Shown piece after piece: positions 29,817-39,380 of a stretch of DNA of 64,000 nucleotides (within the stretch, counting starts at the first letter, position 1; every line of letters starts with the position of its first letter). Source of the DNA: Pseudomonas canadensis (GTDB lineage: Bacteria; Pseudomonadota; Gammaproteobacteria; Pseudomonadales; Pseudomonadaceae); assembly GCF_000503215.1 (NCBI RefSeq), contig NZ_KI628539.1, positions 620,001 to 684,000 of the forward strand, read 5' to 3'. Made by a program: the position numbers and the translations under genes. The notes beneath the pieces are model-generated. The model was not told the origin of the DNA, made no database searches, and saw only the letters and a program-made list of their open reading frames with translations.

Positions 29817-30173
29817 ATGCGCGGATATGCAGCTATGGCATTTGTTTCGCTTGCGCTTGTAGCCAATAGTGCAAGCTCAGAAGAGCTTGTGCCGCACGCT
29901 CTGGCCAGAAACACATTCAACACAGCGCTTGATTCGGCGTCGATGGAGATTGAAGGTTGCAAGCAACAGTCCACCATTGTGTCTATGTATAAAGCTGCAG
30001 TGCAGAAAGGCAAGGAGGATCAATTTATTGATGCTCTTGGTCCAAAAAGCGAAGTGGCTGTTTACTTGCTGTCTGAAAAAGCGAAAGGAAATTCGGAAGG
30101 TGACCCTTATCAGTATCTGAGCGACTGCGTTAGCGAGATACAAAAGCAGCTGGCGCTCAGAAAAATGAAGTAA
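29817..30173 (+). CDS. Exported small protein inserted in the tail operon (moron candidate)
   Basis: 118 residues. A Sec signal peptide (MRGYAAMAFVSLALVANSAS) is followed by a mature helical domain with two cysteines (EGCKQQS, SDCVSE). The codon use is A/T-richer than neighbouring tail genes. AGGGAG lies 8-9 nt upstream, a weak promoter-like pair (TTGGGC 29760, TAAAGT 29784) precedes it, and a terminator follows at once. It has no place in tail assembly, so it was probably acquired as an independent cassette. Function unknown. Confidence 0.65.
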   Translation: MRGYAAMAFVSLALVANSASSEELVPHALARNTFNTALDSASMEIEGCKQQSTIVSMYKAAVQKGKEDQFIDALGPKSEVAVYLLSEKAKGNSEGDPYQYLSDCVSEIQKQLALRKMK

Positions 30174-30183
30174 CTAAAACGAG

Positions 30184-30211
30184 AAAGCCCGCACTGAGTG
30201 GGCTTTTTTTT
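30184..30211 (+). terminator. Terminator of the inserted exported-protein gene
   Basis: AAAGCCC (30184-30190) pairs with GGGCTTT (30200-30206), with an 8-T tail. Confidence 0.82.
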
Positions 30212-30225
30212 GCTCGGAGAAAAGC

Positions 30226-33225
30226 ATGGCTGGATCACTTGGCACTCTGACTCTTGACCTGATTGCCAAGATAGGTGGTTTTACTGGCCCTATGGATCAG
30301 GCGGGACGGTCCGCAAAGAAAACGTCCAAGGAGATGACTGACGCAGCTCGCGAGGCTTCGCTTGCCTGGAGCGCGCTTGCTGGCGCGGCCGCAGGTGTTG
30401 TAGGTGCATTTTCGGTAGCGAGCATCTTCGGTCGATTCGTAACGGAAACGAAAAACGCAGAACAAGAACAGGCGCAGCTTGGGGCGGTGTTGCGCTCAAC
30501 CGGTGAGTCGGCAGGGTTCAATCGGGATCAATTGAACGCCATGGCTGATGCGTTGGAAAAAGCGACAACTTTTTCTGGTGGTGATATCAATCAAGCACAA
30601 ACGACGTTGCTTGCATTCACCGGTATTGTTGGCAACCAATTCAACCGCGCCCTGCAGTCTGCCGCCGATATGGCGGCGCGTACTGGCACCACTGTTAAGG
30701 ATGCGGCTGAAACGATTGGTCGCGCCCTTGACGTTCCATCTCAGGGATTGACGGCGCTCAGCAAGCAAGGATTCCGGTTCACTGATGAGCAAAAGAAACT
30801 TGCCGCTGCGCTTGAGTCCACTGGCGATGTAGCAGGCGCCCAGCAAATTATCCTCGCATCCCTAGAGGAATCTTACGGGGGTGCTGCCGCTGCTGCACGG
30901 GACACGTTCGGCGGGTCGCTTGATGCCCTGCAGAACACGATCTCAGGCTTACTTACAGGTGAGGGCAGCCTGGATTCTGCGAAAGCTGCGGTTGAAGGGT
31001 TAAACAAAACGCTCAGTTCTCCAGCTGCGAAGGCCGCCATCGAGGGGCTTGGAACCGCCGTAACGGTGCTGGCTACCGTGATGACCGCCCGATTGGCAGC
31101 CTCTGCGGTGTCAGCATCTGCTGGATTCGTATTGCTACAGGTCCAGGCGGTCGGCGCTTCTCTTGCCGCTGCTCGCCTCTCGGGCGCATCAATCGCAGCT
31201 ACTGCTGGCATCACCGCAATGGGCGTAGCGGCAAGGGCTGCATCTGCTGCAATGGCGCTGCTTGGTGGCCCAGTAGGTATTGCAATCACCGCGGCTGCCG
31301 CTCTTGCCTACTTCATTACGCGAAGCGACGACGCCAAGGCTAGTGCGACCGGCTTGGCGGATAAGATTGACTGGCTCAGCAAATCATTTGATGGGCTGAC
31401 GAAAAACCAGGCCCGCTCCGCACTTCAGGACATTAACGCGGGGCTGCTGGATGCTCAGCTTGCCGCGATCGATGCAGATACTGCTGTCAGCCAATACCAA
31501 AGGCTTTTGAGAGATTATCCGGACGATAAGCGGCAGCAAGAGTGGAACGCTTCGTTGGTCACCGCTCAGGGTGAACTTGATACAGCGCGTCAGAAGGTTG
31601 CTGGCCTGGGAGATCAGATCCAGAAACTGAACGGGATATTGGCCAACTCAGCAGATGTACCGGTATCCAAAGTCTATAAGGACATGGCGAAGGCTCTTGA
31701 TGAGCAAATTGCTGTAGCAGGAAAGCGCACTAACGCAGAGAAGCTTGCTGCCAAAATCAGTGGAGGCTTTGTAGAAGGGCTTAAAGCTGGCGAGGGTGAA
31801 TTACTAGTTGCCAAGCAAAAGAACCTGGATGCGATCGAGAAAGCCGCCGCGGCAACAAAGAAAGCTGATGAGTCAGCTAAAAGTTCGGCGAAGGCGGCGG
31901 CTGCGGCACTCGAGAAACGTGGAGTTGATTCCGAAGAAAGCTACCGTCGGCAGATTGCACTCATTGATGAGACCACCGGTAAACAGGGTAAGGCGACCGA
32001 AGTCGCAAAGCTCGCCTTCGAACTGGAAACCGGAAAGCTGAAAGGCGTCAGCGCCGAGCGGCAGAAGGTGTTGAAGGACTTGGCCGCCGAGCTGGACTCG
32101 AAGGTCAAACTCAAGAAGCAAAATGAGCAAGACTTGAAGCTGGCGACCCTGGCGTCGAACCTCAAGGATAGCAACACCATCGTGAAGCAAGGTTTCGACA
32201 TGGAGTTGGCTGGTGCGGGTTCCGGGGAAAAACTGAGGGGGCGCCTCAAGGAGGACTTGGCGATCCAGCAGGACTACGCCAAGCAGCGCGCTGAGATGTA
32301 CAAGCAGTATAAGGAGGCCGAGCTGCTGGGCGATCCTGACGCCAAGGACACCTACGACAAGGAAACCGCTCTTCTCGAGGAGGCCCTTGCTGAGCGGATG
32401 GTCATCCAGCAGGATCACTACAACCAGCAGGATAAAGCTCAAGCGAACTGGATGGACGGGGTCAGTGATGCCTGGCAGAACTACGTCGACGCCGCTACCA
32501 ATTACACGGCCATGGCTGCCGAGGCGACTTCTTCGATACTCGATAGCGCAAAGGGCGGACTCAGTAATTTCCTGTCAGATGTGATCAGTGGTGCCGAATC
32601 TGCCGATGATGCGCTCGGCGATCTGGTAGCCAACTTCGCGAAGTCCACGCTGCAAGCCCTTTCTGACATGGCCGCGCAGTGGTTGGTGTATCAGGCGGTG
32701 CAGCTCTTGGTGGGTAAGTCTACCCAGGCAAGTGCGGCGCCGATGCTGATTGCAAACGCTCAGGCTACAGCCTCCCAGGCCAGCTTGGCGGCGTACGCTT
32801 CGACGGCTGCAATACCAATCGTTGGCCCGGCTGCCGCGCCTGCTGCTGCGGCAGCGGCCGCATTGGCAACAGCTCCTATGGTCGCAACTGTTGGTGCTGC
32901 GGCGCTCGCTGGTATGGCGCACGACGGCATCGACGCGGTACCGGAGACGGGGACCTGGCTGCTTCAAAAGGGCGAGCGAGTAACCACGGCTGAGACCAGC
33001 GCAAAGTTGGACAGGACGCTCGACCAGCTACGCGCAAACTCGGGTGTCAGCGGTGGAGGGGGCATCAACATCAGCGCACCAGTAAGCGTGCAAGCCCAGC
33101 CAGGTATGAGTGGTGACGATGCTCGTAAGCAGGGCGAGGCGATGGGCCAGGGTCTGGTCTCGGAAATCCGGCGCGTGCTTCAAGGTGAAATGGGGCAGGG
33201 CGGCATGCTCTGGAGGCGAGTCTGA
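30226..33225 (+). CDS. H: Tail length tape measure protein
   Basis: 999 residues. N-terminal block SLGTLTLDLIAKIGGFTGPM and LGAVLRSTGESAGFNRDQLN matches prophage tail-length (TMP_2-type) proteins; a hydrophobic middle (VLATVMTARLAASAV..., GPVGIAITAAAALAYF) is followed by a long coiled coil; the C-terminal part (LSNFLSDVISGAESADDALG, then VANFAKSTLQALSDMAAQWL) is the lambda H-type region. It sets tail length and is ejected with DNA. It ends GQGGMLWRRV and overlaps the next gene by one base. Confidence 0.93.
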   Translation: MAGSLGTLTLDLIAKIGGFTGPMDQAGRSAKKTSKEMTDAAREASLAWSALAGAAAGVVGAFSVASIFGRFVTETKNAEQEQAQLGAVLRSTGESAGFNRDQLNAMADALEKATTFSGGDINQAQTTLLAFTGIVGNQFNRALQSAADMAARTGTTVKDAAETIGRALDVPSQGLTALSKQGFRFTDEQKKLAAALESTGDVAGAQQIILASLEESYGGAAAAARDTFGGSLDALQNTISGLLTGEGSLDSAKAAVEGLNKTLSSPAAKAAIEGLGTAVTVLATVMTARLAASAVSASAGFVLLQVQAVGASLAAARLSGASIAATAGITAMGVAARAASAAMALLGGPVGIAITAAAALAYFITRSDDAKASATGLADKIDWLSKSFDGLTKNQARSALQDINAGLLDAQLAAIDADTAVSQYQRLLRDYPDDKRQQEWNASLVTAQGELDTARQKVAGLGDQIQKLNGILANSADVPVSKVYKDMAKALDEQIAVAGKRTNAEKLAAKISGGFVEGLKAGEGELLVAKQKNLDAIEKAAAATKKADESAKSSAKAAAAALEKRGVDSEESYRRQIALIDETTGKQGKATEVAKLAFELETGKLKGVSAERQKVLKDLAAELDSKVKLKKQNEQDLKLATLASNLKDSNTIVKQGFDMELAGAGSGEKLRGRLKEDLAIQQDYAKQRAEMYKQYKEAELLGDPDAKDTYDKETALLEEALAERMVIQQDHYNQQDKAQANWMDGVSDAWQNYVDAATNYTAMAAEATSSILDSAKGGLSNFLSDVISGAESADDALGDLVANFAKSTLQALSDMAAQWLVYQAVQLLVGKSTQASAAPMLIANAQATASQASLAAYASTAAIPIVGPAAAPAAAAAAALATAPMVATVGAAALAGMAHDGIDAVPETGTWLLQKGERVTTAETSAKLDRTLDQLRANSGVSGGGGINISAPVSVQAQPGMSGDDARKQGEAMGQGLVSEIRRVLQGEMGQGGMLWRRV

Positions 33226-33569
33226 TGGCGGAAACATTCAGCTACTGCGTTCAACTGGGCGGCGACGGAGAGATTGACCAGCGCACATGGGAGAACGATT
33301 TCGGTGATGGGTATACCCAGGCTGGTGGCATCGGCATCAACACCAAAAGCGAGAACTGGAACCTGACGCACTCTGGCGTCATGGCTCCCGGTGAGGAGTT
33401 GCTGAAGGTGCGAGATTTCATCGACCGGCACGAAGGTTACAAGGCGTTTATCTGGACGCCGCCGGGCGGGGTGCAGGGCCGATATCGCTGCAAGGGCTAC
33501 AAGTCCAAGCCGCTCGGCGCTGGCCTGTGGACGCTTTCTTTCACCTTCAAGCAGACCTACACACCGTAA
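33225..33569 (+). CDS. M: Minor tail protein M
   Basis: 114 residues matching the phage minor tail M family: FENDFGDGYTQ-like ENDFGDGYTQAGGIGINTKS, then FIDRHEGYKAFIWTPPGG and WTLSFTFKQTY at the end. It contributes to the tail tip below the tape measure. A terminator hairpin follows. Confidence 0.9.
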   Translation: MAETFSYCVQLGGDGEIDQRTWENDFGDGYTQAGGIGINTKSENWNLTHSGVMAPGEELLKVRDFIDRHEGYKAFIWTPPGGVQGRYRCKGYKSKPLGAGLWTLSFTFKQTYTP

Positions 33570-33586
33570 CCGCAAACCTCACCAGA

Positions 33587-33606
33587 CCCCGCCAAGTGCG
33601 GGGTTT
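33587..33606 (+). terminator. Terminator between M and L
   Basis: CCCCGC (33587-33592) pairs with GCGGGG (33598-33603), followed by TTTCTTG, a moderate tail. It is another intra-operon terminator. Confidence 0.6.
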
Positions 33607-33623
33607 CTTGTTTCTGGGGACCT

Positions 33624-34328
33624 ATGAATTACAACACCGACATCCAAAAGCTTGAGCCTGGCAACCAGATCAGGCTCTACGAACTGGACGCCACGCGCTT
33701 GGGCGGGTTGCTCTGGCGGTTCCACGGGCACGCCCAGGAAGGCGACATCATCTGGCAGGGGCAGCTGTATTCGCCGCTCCAGATCGAGGCCAAGGGTTTC
33801 GACATTCGTGGGGATGGACGCCCTGCCACGCCGACGCTACAGGTAGACGACGAACTCGGCGGCGTGCGCGGGGCGATCACTGCCCTGTGCTTCCAGTTCC
33901 GCGACCTGGCCGGGGCCCGTGTCAAGGTGATCGAGACGTTCCGCCACTTCCTGGACGCCGCCAACTTCCCCGACGGCAACCCAGAAGCCAGTGATCAGGC
34001 GAAGACGAACCTCTGGTTTATCGAGCAGAAGACCGAGGCGCTGCCCAGCATCTCGGTCACGTTCTCGTTGTCGAGCCCCACGGACATGGAAGGCCAGATG
34101 CTGCCGGCTCAGCAGATCACCAAGCTTTGCCGGTGGGCCTGCCGTGGCGGGTACCGGCAGGAGGCTTGCGCCTACACCGGCACGGCGATGTTCGACAAGA
34201 AGAACCAGCCCACTGACAACCCAGCGCTGGACCGCTGCGGTGGTTGGTGGAGCAGCTGCAAACTTCGGGGCAACACCCGCCGGTTCGGTGGATCCATGGG
34301 CGCGAGCCTTATAGCAAGTTCGAGGTAG
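33624..34328 (+). CDS. L: Minor tail protein L, probable Fe-S cluster
   Basis: 234 residues with the L family start (DIQKLEPGNQIRLYELDATR, LGGLLWRFHGH). The C-terminal domain has cysteines C169, C173, C182, C205 and C212, corresponding to the region that binds a [4Fe-4S] cluster in lambda gpL. The protein joins the tail tip complex with K, I and J. It is followed after two bases by the K gene. Confidence 0.9.
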   Translation: MNYNTDIQKLEPGNQIRLYELDATRLGGLLWRFHGHAQEGDIIWQGQLYSPLQIEAKGFDIRGDGRPATPTLQVDDELGGVRGAITALCFQFRDLAGARVKVIETFRHFLDAANFPDGNPEASDQAKTNLWFIEQKTEALPSISVTFSLSSPTDMEGQMLPAQQITKLCRWACRGGYRQEACAYTGTAMFDKKNQPTDNPALDRCGGWWSSCKLRGNTRRFGGSMGASLIASSR

Positions 34329-34330
34329 TG

Positions 34331-35113
34331 ATGCGCATCAATCAAAAATTGCAGGACGAGATCCGCGCTCACGCCGAACGAGCCTACCCTGCTGAAGCTT
34401 GCGGCGTGCTGATCAAGTCGGCCGTCGGCCGCGAGTATGTACCTTGCGGCAACCTGGCCAGCACGCCGCGCGAGCACTTCCAAATCGATCACAAGGACAT
34501 GGCCCGGGCGGAAGATCGGGGCGAGGTGCTGGCGATCATCCACAGCCACCCCGACAAGGCGCCGGCGCCGAGCATGGCCGACCGCGTCAGCTGCGAGTTG
34601 CACGAATTGCCGTGGGGGATTGTCGGCTGGCCCTGCGGTGACTTCGAGTGGTTCAAGCCTTCGGGCTTCCAGGCGCCGCTGTTGGGCCGCGACTTCTCCC
34701 ATGGCCTGCTGGACTGCTGGGCAGCGTGCCGCGACTGGTACGCGCGGGAGGCGGGGTTGCAGCTACCGAACTTTGAACGCGCTGATCTCTGGTGGGAGCA
34801 GAAGGACGGCCCGAGCCTCTACGAAGACAACTTCGCGGCCACCGGCTTCTACCAGGTCAACGAAGCACGGCGCGGTGACATGCTGGTGTTGCAGATCCCA
34901 ACGCCCGGCCGGGAGTGCTACTTCCCGAATCACGCCGTGATCTACCTGGGTGATGAGCCGTCGCTCATCAGCGAGCCGGCGCCGAAGCTTGGCGGGTCTG
35001 GCCCGTTCATTTACCACCACATGCCCGGCCGTCTGGCAGCACGTGAAATTTACGGTTGGTCGATGGCCAATCGCGTGAAGCTGATTCTTCGGCACAAGGA
35101 CTACCGCCCATGA
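34331..35113 (+). CDS. K: Tail assembly protein K, JAMM plus NlpC/P60 peptidase
   Basis: 260 residues from the ATG at 34331 (GAGG 5-6 nt upstream). The N-terminal JAMM (MPN) domain has E22 and the H71-S-H73-P...S81..D84 motif. The C-terminal NlpC/P60 domain has C129 (GLLDCWAAC) and H201 (FPNHAVIYLG). Lambda K has the same two-domain layout; it may process tail tip proteins or open peptidoglycan. Its stop overlaps the I gene start (ATGA). Confidence 0.9.
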   Translation: MRINQKLQDEIRAHAERAYPAEACGVLIKSAVGREYVPCGNLASTPREHFQIDHKDMARAEDRGEVLAIIHSHPDKAPAPSMADRVSCELHELPWGIVGWPCGDFEWFKPSGFQAPLLGRDFSHGLLDCWAACRDWYAREAGLQLPNFERADLWWEQKDGPSLYEDNFAATGFYQVNEARRGDMLVLQIPTPGRECYFPNHAVIYLGDEPSLISEPAPKLGGSGPFIYHHMPGRLAAREIYGWSMANRVKLILRHKDYRP

Positions 35114-35697
35114 CCATGCGCACCATCAAGCTCGGCGGCGTGCTGGGCAAGAAGTTCGGTAAGGAATACCAGCTCGACCTGTACGGCATTCACGACGCCA
35201 CCGCGGCGTTGTGCGCGATGAAGCCAGGTTTCGAGAAATTCATGCGAACAGCTCATGAGCGCGGCCTGGTCTTCGCGGTGTTCGTCGATGAGCGAAACGT
35301 CAGTGAGCAGGAGCTTGAGCTGGTGGGGCGTGCAGAGGGCGACATTCGTATTCAGCCGATCGTGCAGGGGAGCAAGCAGGCAGGCATGTTCCAAACCCTG
35401 CTGGGCGTGGTGTTGATCGTGGCGGGCCTTTTCACTGGCGGCACGACTTCCACGCTGGGCATGGGCTTGCTCGCCGCAGGCGCCGCAGTCGGGCTGGGCG
35501 GTGTGGTGCAAATGCTATCCCCAACCACCAAGGCAAATGCCGAAGGCAAGAACGACGACGGCAACAACCCCAGCTACGGATTCGGCGGGGCGATCACCAC
35601 GATTGCCCAGGGCAACCCTTACCCGTTGCTGTACGGAGAGCGGGAGATCGGCGGCGCCGTCGAGTCTGGCGGTATCTATACCCAAGACACCTACTGA
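35110..35697 (+). CDS. I: Tail assembly protein I
   Basis: 195 residues from the ATG coupled to the K stop. The N-terminal beta-grasp-like domain (MRTIKLGGVLGKKFGKEYQL) precedes a Gly/Ala-rich membrane-like centre (TLLGVVLIVAGLFTGGTTST, GMGLLAAGAAVGLGG) and the conserved end YGFGGAITTIAQGNPYPLLY with GEREIGG. Lambda I is needed for tail tip assembly. Confidence 0.88.
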   Translation: MTMRTIKLGGVLGKKFGKEYQLDLYGIHDATAALCAMKPGFEKFMRTAHERGLVFAVFVDERNVSEQELELVGRAEGDIRIQPIVQGSKQAGMFQTLLGVVLIVAGLFTGGTTSTLGMGLLAAGAAVGLGGVVQMLSPTTKANAEGKNDDGNNPSYGFGGAITTIAQGNPYPLLYGEREIGGAVESGGIYTQDTY

Positions 35698-35714
35698 TCC
35701 AACGATCACCACAG

Positions 35715-35734
35715 ACCCGCTTCGGCGGGTTTTT
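35715..35734 (+). terminator. Terminator between I and J
   Basis: ACCCGC (35715-35720), UUCG loop, GCGGGT (35725-35730), then TTTT. A stable tetraloop hairpin inside the late operon. Confidence 0.75.
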
Positions 35735-35750
35735 GCATTCTGGAGGGCGC

Positions 35751-38700
35751 ATGAGCGCAGTAGCAAAGAAGTCGCGCCGTGTTGCGCCGCGCAAACGCCG
35801 CGCCGTCGTTGGTAGTAAGGGTGGTCAGGCGAAGCAGAAACAGCCAAGCATCGCCTCGAACAGCGTGCCGTCGATCTCTACTGCGCGGATTACCTACCTT
35901 TGGAGTTGGGGTCCGATTGTTGGGCCAGTTGATGGTCTGCGCTCGGTAAAGCTGAACGGCACTCCGGTGCAGGCCCCTGACGGCACCATCAACTACCCCA
36001 GCGTGAAGTGGCAGTTCCGCTCCGGTGAGCTGAACCAGCCTCGCCTCGAAGGGATCGCGGAGTCAAGCAACGAAATCGACGTCAAGACTGAGCTTGTCTA
36101 CGGCACGCCGTGGTTGCATACCATCACCAACTCGGTAATCGATGCCGTGCGCCTGCGCCTCAGCTGGCCGGCGCTGCGCAGCCAGGATGCTTCGGGCAAC
36201 ATCAGCGGTGTTCGTATCGATTACGCCGTGGACATTTCGACCGACAACGGCCCTTACATCCAGGTGTTGGCTTCTGCTGTCGATCGCAAGAACGTAACCG
36301 AGTACGAGCGCGCCCATCGCCTGGAGCTACCCGCCGGTAGCCGCTGGACCATTCGGGTTCGGCGCCTGACCCCGAATGCCAACTCCGACCTGGTCGTTGA
36401 TCAGATGATCGTCAAAGCGATCGCCGAGGTGGTGGATAGCGATCAGGAATATCCGCTGACGTCGGTAGGGTGCATTGAGTACGACGCGCAGACCTTTGGT
36501 GGCGATATCGCCAAGATTGCCGTGCTGATGCGCGGGCGCATCATCCGCGTCCCAGCTAACTACGATGCAGCTACTCGCACCTACGCCACAGCAGGGACCG
36601 GAACAAGTAACGGGATTTGGGACGGCACCTTCAAGGAGGCCTACACCAACAACCCAGCATTCATTTTCTATGATCTTGTGCTGGACCCCTATTACGGGCT
36701 GGGCGACCGAATCGACGCCACCATGATTGATCGCTGGGCGTTGTACCGCATTGCGCAGTACTGCGATCAGATGATTCCGGATGGCAAAGGCGGGCAAGAG
36801 CCTCGATTCACGTGCAATCTTTACTTCCAGAAGCAGGCCGAGGCCTACGCAGTTCTGCAGGACCTGGCCTCAATCTTCCACGGCCTGGCCTACTGGGACG
36901 GCAGCCAGATCGTAGTCAATGCCGATATGCCGGGTGATCCGGTATACACCTACAACCAAACGCAGATCCTCAACTCGGGCGCCATAAAGTACGAAGGCAC
37001 CCGCGCGCGCGACCGCCACAGTCTTTACACGGTGTCCTGGGACAATCCAGACCAGGGCTTCGAGACCGACAAAGAGCCGATCTTCGACGATGAGGCAATG
37101 GTCGAGCTTGGCGGGATTGTGCGCGAAACGTCGATTGATGCCATTGGCTGCACATCCCTGGGTCAGGCCCAGCGTGCCGGGCAGTGGGCTGCGCTTACAG
37201 AGAAGCTGCAAACCCAGGGCGCCGTCTTTCGCGTTGGGCTCGACGGGGATATTCCTAAGCCTGGGCAAGTGATCGCTGTGGCTGACCCCATGCTGGTTGG
37301 CCGCAACAACGGCGGCAGGATATCGGCAGCGGCGGGACGTGTGGTCACGCTAGACCGCGATACCGTGGTGCCGGTGGGCGCGCGGCTGATGGTCAACCTT
37401 CCAAGCGGAAAATCAGAGGGGCGGGTGGTCAAGTCGGTCTCCGGCCGGGCCGTGACACTGATGGCAGATTTCAGCGAGCAGCCCCAGGCGGAAGCCGGCT
37501 GGATTTTGGACTATGAAGACCTGAAGCTGATGCAGTTCTACGTCCGCAACGTGACGCGGCCGGAGTGGCACCAGTTCCAATTCGAAGTTATCCAGCACGA
37601 CCCGAGCAAGTTTGACGCTATCGACAACGGCGCCGTGGTCGACGTCCGTCCGATCACCGGCATTCCTGCAGGCAGCCAGGAAGCGCCGGCGCGCGTCATG
37701 CTTAGCCAGAACGTGGTGATCGAGCAGGGCATTGCCGTGACGATCATGTCTATAGCCTGGGACGCTGCGCCTGGCGCTGTGGCTTATGACGTCGAATGGA
37801 AGTGGGGCGCGCGCGAGTGGATCACCTTGCCGCGCACCCCTGAGCAAATGGTCGATGTGCGCGGGATCTACTCTGGGCAGTACATGGCCCGGGTTCGGGC
37901 GGTGAGCGCGCTAAACGTTTCCTCGATCCCGACGGCGTCGGCCCTGACCAATCTGGAAGGGAAGGTAGGCCTGCCGCCGGCGGTTTCGTTCCTGACCACC
38001 ACCAGCGAACTGTTCGGCATCGGCATCAAGTGGGGCTTCCCCGCTGGAGCCGAGGATACCCAGCGCACCGAACTGTGGTACGGCACGGCCAACAACCTGG
38101 CGGCAGCCTCCAAGCTGGCCGACTTGGCGTATCCGCAGGCCGACTACCGGATGCAGCAACTGCTGGCGGGGGCGACTTTGTTCTTCTGGGCTCGCCTTGT
38201 GGACCGGACTGGCAATATCGGGCCGTTCTATCCGGTTGGTAACGGAGTGATGGGCAGGGCCAGCTCCGATGCTGGACCGGTTCTCGACCTGGTCGCCGGC
38301 AAGATTGGCCGGACCGAGCTTGGTCAGGACATCGTGAACCAGATCGACAAGATCCCGGGCCTGCAGGATCAGATCACCGCTCTGGGTGGGTTGAAGGCCT
38401 ACAACAAGGATGCCACCTACCTCAAAGGACAGATGGTTGTAGAGGGCAGTCGAATCTACCAGGCCACCCAGGCTGTACCGAAGAACCAGCCTCCGCCGAA
38501 CACCACCTACTGGCTCGATGTTGGCCAGTCGGTAGAGACGGCGAACGGCCTGGCTCAGCAGGTCTCCACCAACACCGCCGATATCACCAAGCTTGACGGT
38601 GTGGTAACGGCCTCGGCGTCGAGCCTTCAGGTCCTGCAGGCAGCGTACAGGGATGACAACGGCGAGGGCGATCTTGCGGATGCGCTCCAGGGCTTTAACG

Positions 38701-39380
38701 CCAAGGCCAGCTTTGCGCAGGAGGTGAAAACGCAGGCCACGAAGAACGCGGCAATGGTGCAGCGTACGACCGAGTTGGCCGCCGCGGTGGGTGATGTCAG
38801 TGGAGCTGTGACCGAGCTCGAAAGCGTTGTTGTCACCGACCGCCAGGCCACGGCCCAGGCTATTCAGCAGATCGGGGTGAAGATCGGGGAAAACTCGGCA
38901 AACATCCAGACCGTAAGCCAGGCCCAGGCCGGCACCGACGGTAAGTTGGCAACCATGTGGTCCGTGAAGATGCAGCTCAACCAAAACGGGCAGTACGTCG
39001 CGGCAGGTATCGGGCTTGGCATCGAGAACGTAGATGGTCAGTTGCAGAGCCAGTTCTTGGTGAGCGCTGACAGATTCGCCGTGGTGAACAACATCAACGG
39101 GGTGCTTTCGTCGCCGTTCACGGTGCAAAACGGCCAGGTCTTCATGCGGTCGGCGTTCATCCAGGACGCGTCCATTGGCGTAGCAAAACTCACCCAGAGC
39201 ATTCAATCCGCGAACTACGTCCCGGGTAAGACAGGGCTAATGATCAACTTCGTAACCGGTGAGTTTGAGCTGAACAGCACCGTTGGAGTGGGTGGTAGGC
39301 AGACCATAAACAACCGTGGCGGCAAGGTTTACGACGAGAACGACAATAAGCGCTATCAGTGGGGGGATCTGACGGCATGA
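35751..39380 (+). CDS. J: Tail tip attachment protein J
   Basis: 1209 residues from the ATG at 35751 (GGAGGG 5-6 nt upstream). The N-terminal hub region includes ISTARITYLWSWGPIVGPVD and LDPYYGLGDRID; fibronectin-like segments follow near 640-830. The C-terminal 140 residues form a DUF1983-type domain: MQLNQNGQYVAAGIGL, NGQVFMRSAFIQDASI and SANYVPGKTGLMINFVTGEF. The C-terminus is expected to determine receptor choice. Its stop overlaps the next start (ATGA). Confidence 0.93.
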   Translation: MSAVAKKSRRVAPRKRRAVVGSKGGQAKQKQPSIASNSVPSISTARITYLWSWGPIVGPVDGLRSVKLNGTPVQAPDGTINYPSVKWQFRSGELNQPRLEGIAESSNEIDVKTELVYGTPWLHTITNSVIDAVRLRLSWPALRSQDASGNISGVRIDYAVDISTDNGPYIQVLASAVDRKNVTEYERAHRLELPAGSRWTIRVRRLTPNANSDLVVDQMIVKAIAEVVDSDQEYPLTSVGCIEYDAQTFGGDIAKIAVLMRGRIIRVPANYDAATRTYATAGTGTSNGIWDGTFKEAYTNNPAFIFYDLVLDPYYGLGDRIDATMIDRWALYRIAQYCDQMIPDGKGGQEPRFTCNLYFQKQAEAYAVLQDLASIFHGLAYWDGSQIVVNADMPGDPVYTYNQTQILNSGAIKYEGTRARDRHSLYTVSWDNPDQGFETDKEPIFDDEAMVELGGIVRETSIDAIGCTSLGQAQRAGQWAALTEKLQTQGAVFRVGLDGDIPKPGQVIAVADPMLVGRNNGGRISAAAGRVVTLDRDTVVPVGARLMVNLPSGKSEGRVVKSVSGRAVTLMADFSEQPQAEAGWILDYEDLKLMQFYVRNVTRPEWHQFQFEVIQHDPSKFDAIDNGAVVDVRPITGIPAGSQEAPARVMLSQNVVIEQGIAVTIMSIAWDAAPGAVAYDVEWKWGAREWITLPRTPEQMVDVRGIYSGQYMARVRAVSALNVSSIPTASALTNLEGKVGLPPAVSFLTTTSELFGIGIKWGFPAGAEDTQRTELWYGTANNLAAASKLADLAYPQADYRMQQLLAGATLFFWARLVDRTGNIGPFYPVGNGVMGRASSDAGPVLDLVAGKIGRTELGQDIVNQIDKIPGLQDQITALGGLKAYNKDATYLKGQMVVEGSRIYQATQAVPKNQPPPNTTYWLDVGQSVETANGLAQQVSTNTADITKLDGVVTASASSLQVLQAAYRDDNGEGDLADALQGFNAKASFAQEVKTQATKNAAMVQRTTELAAAVGDVSGAVTELESVVVTDRQATAQAIQQIGVKIGENSANIQTVSQAQAGTDGKLATMWSVKMQLNQNGQYVAAGIGLGIENVDGQLQSQFLVSADRFAVVNNINGVLSSPFTVQNGQVFMRSAFIQDASIGVAKLTQSIQSANYVPGKTGLMINFVTGEFELNSTVGVGGRQTINNRGGKVYDENDNKRYQWGDLTA

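Noticed and set aside
37911..39206. 431-codon open frame opposite J
   Set aside because: Antisense to the tail tip protein in a one-directional late operon, and no ribosome site.
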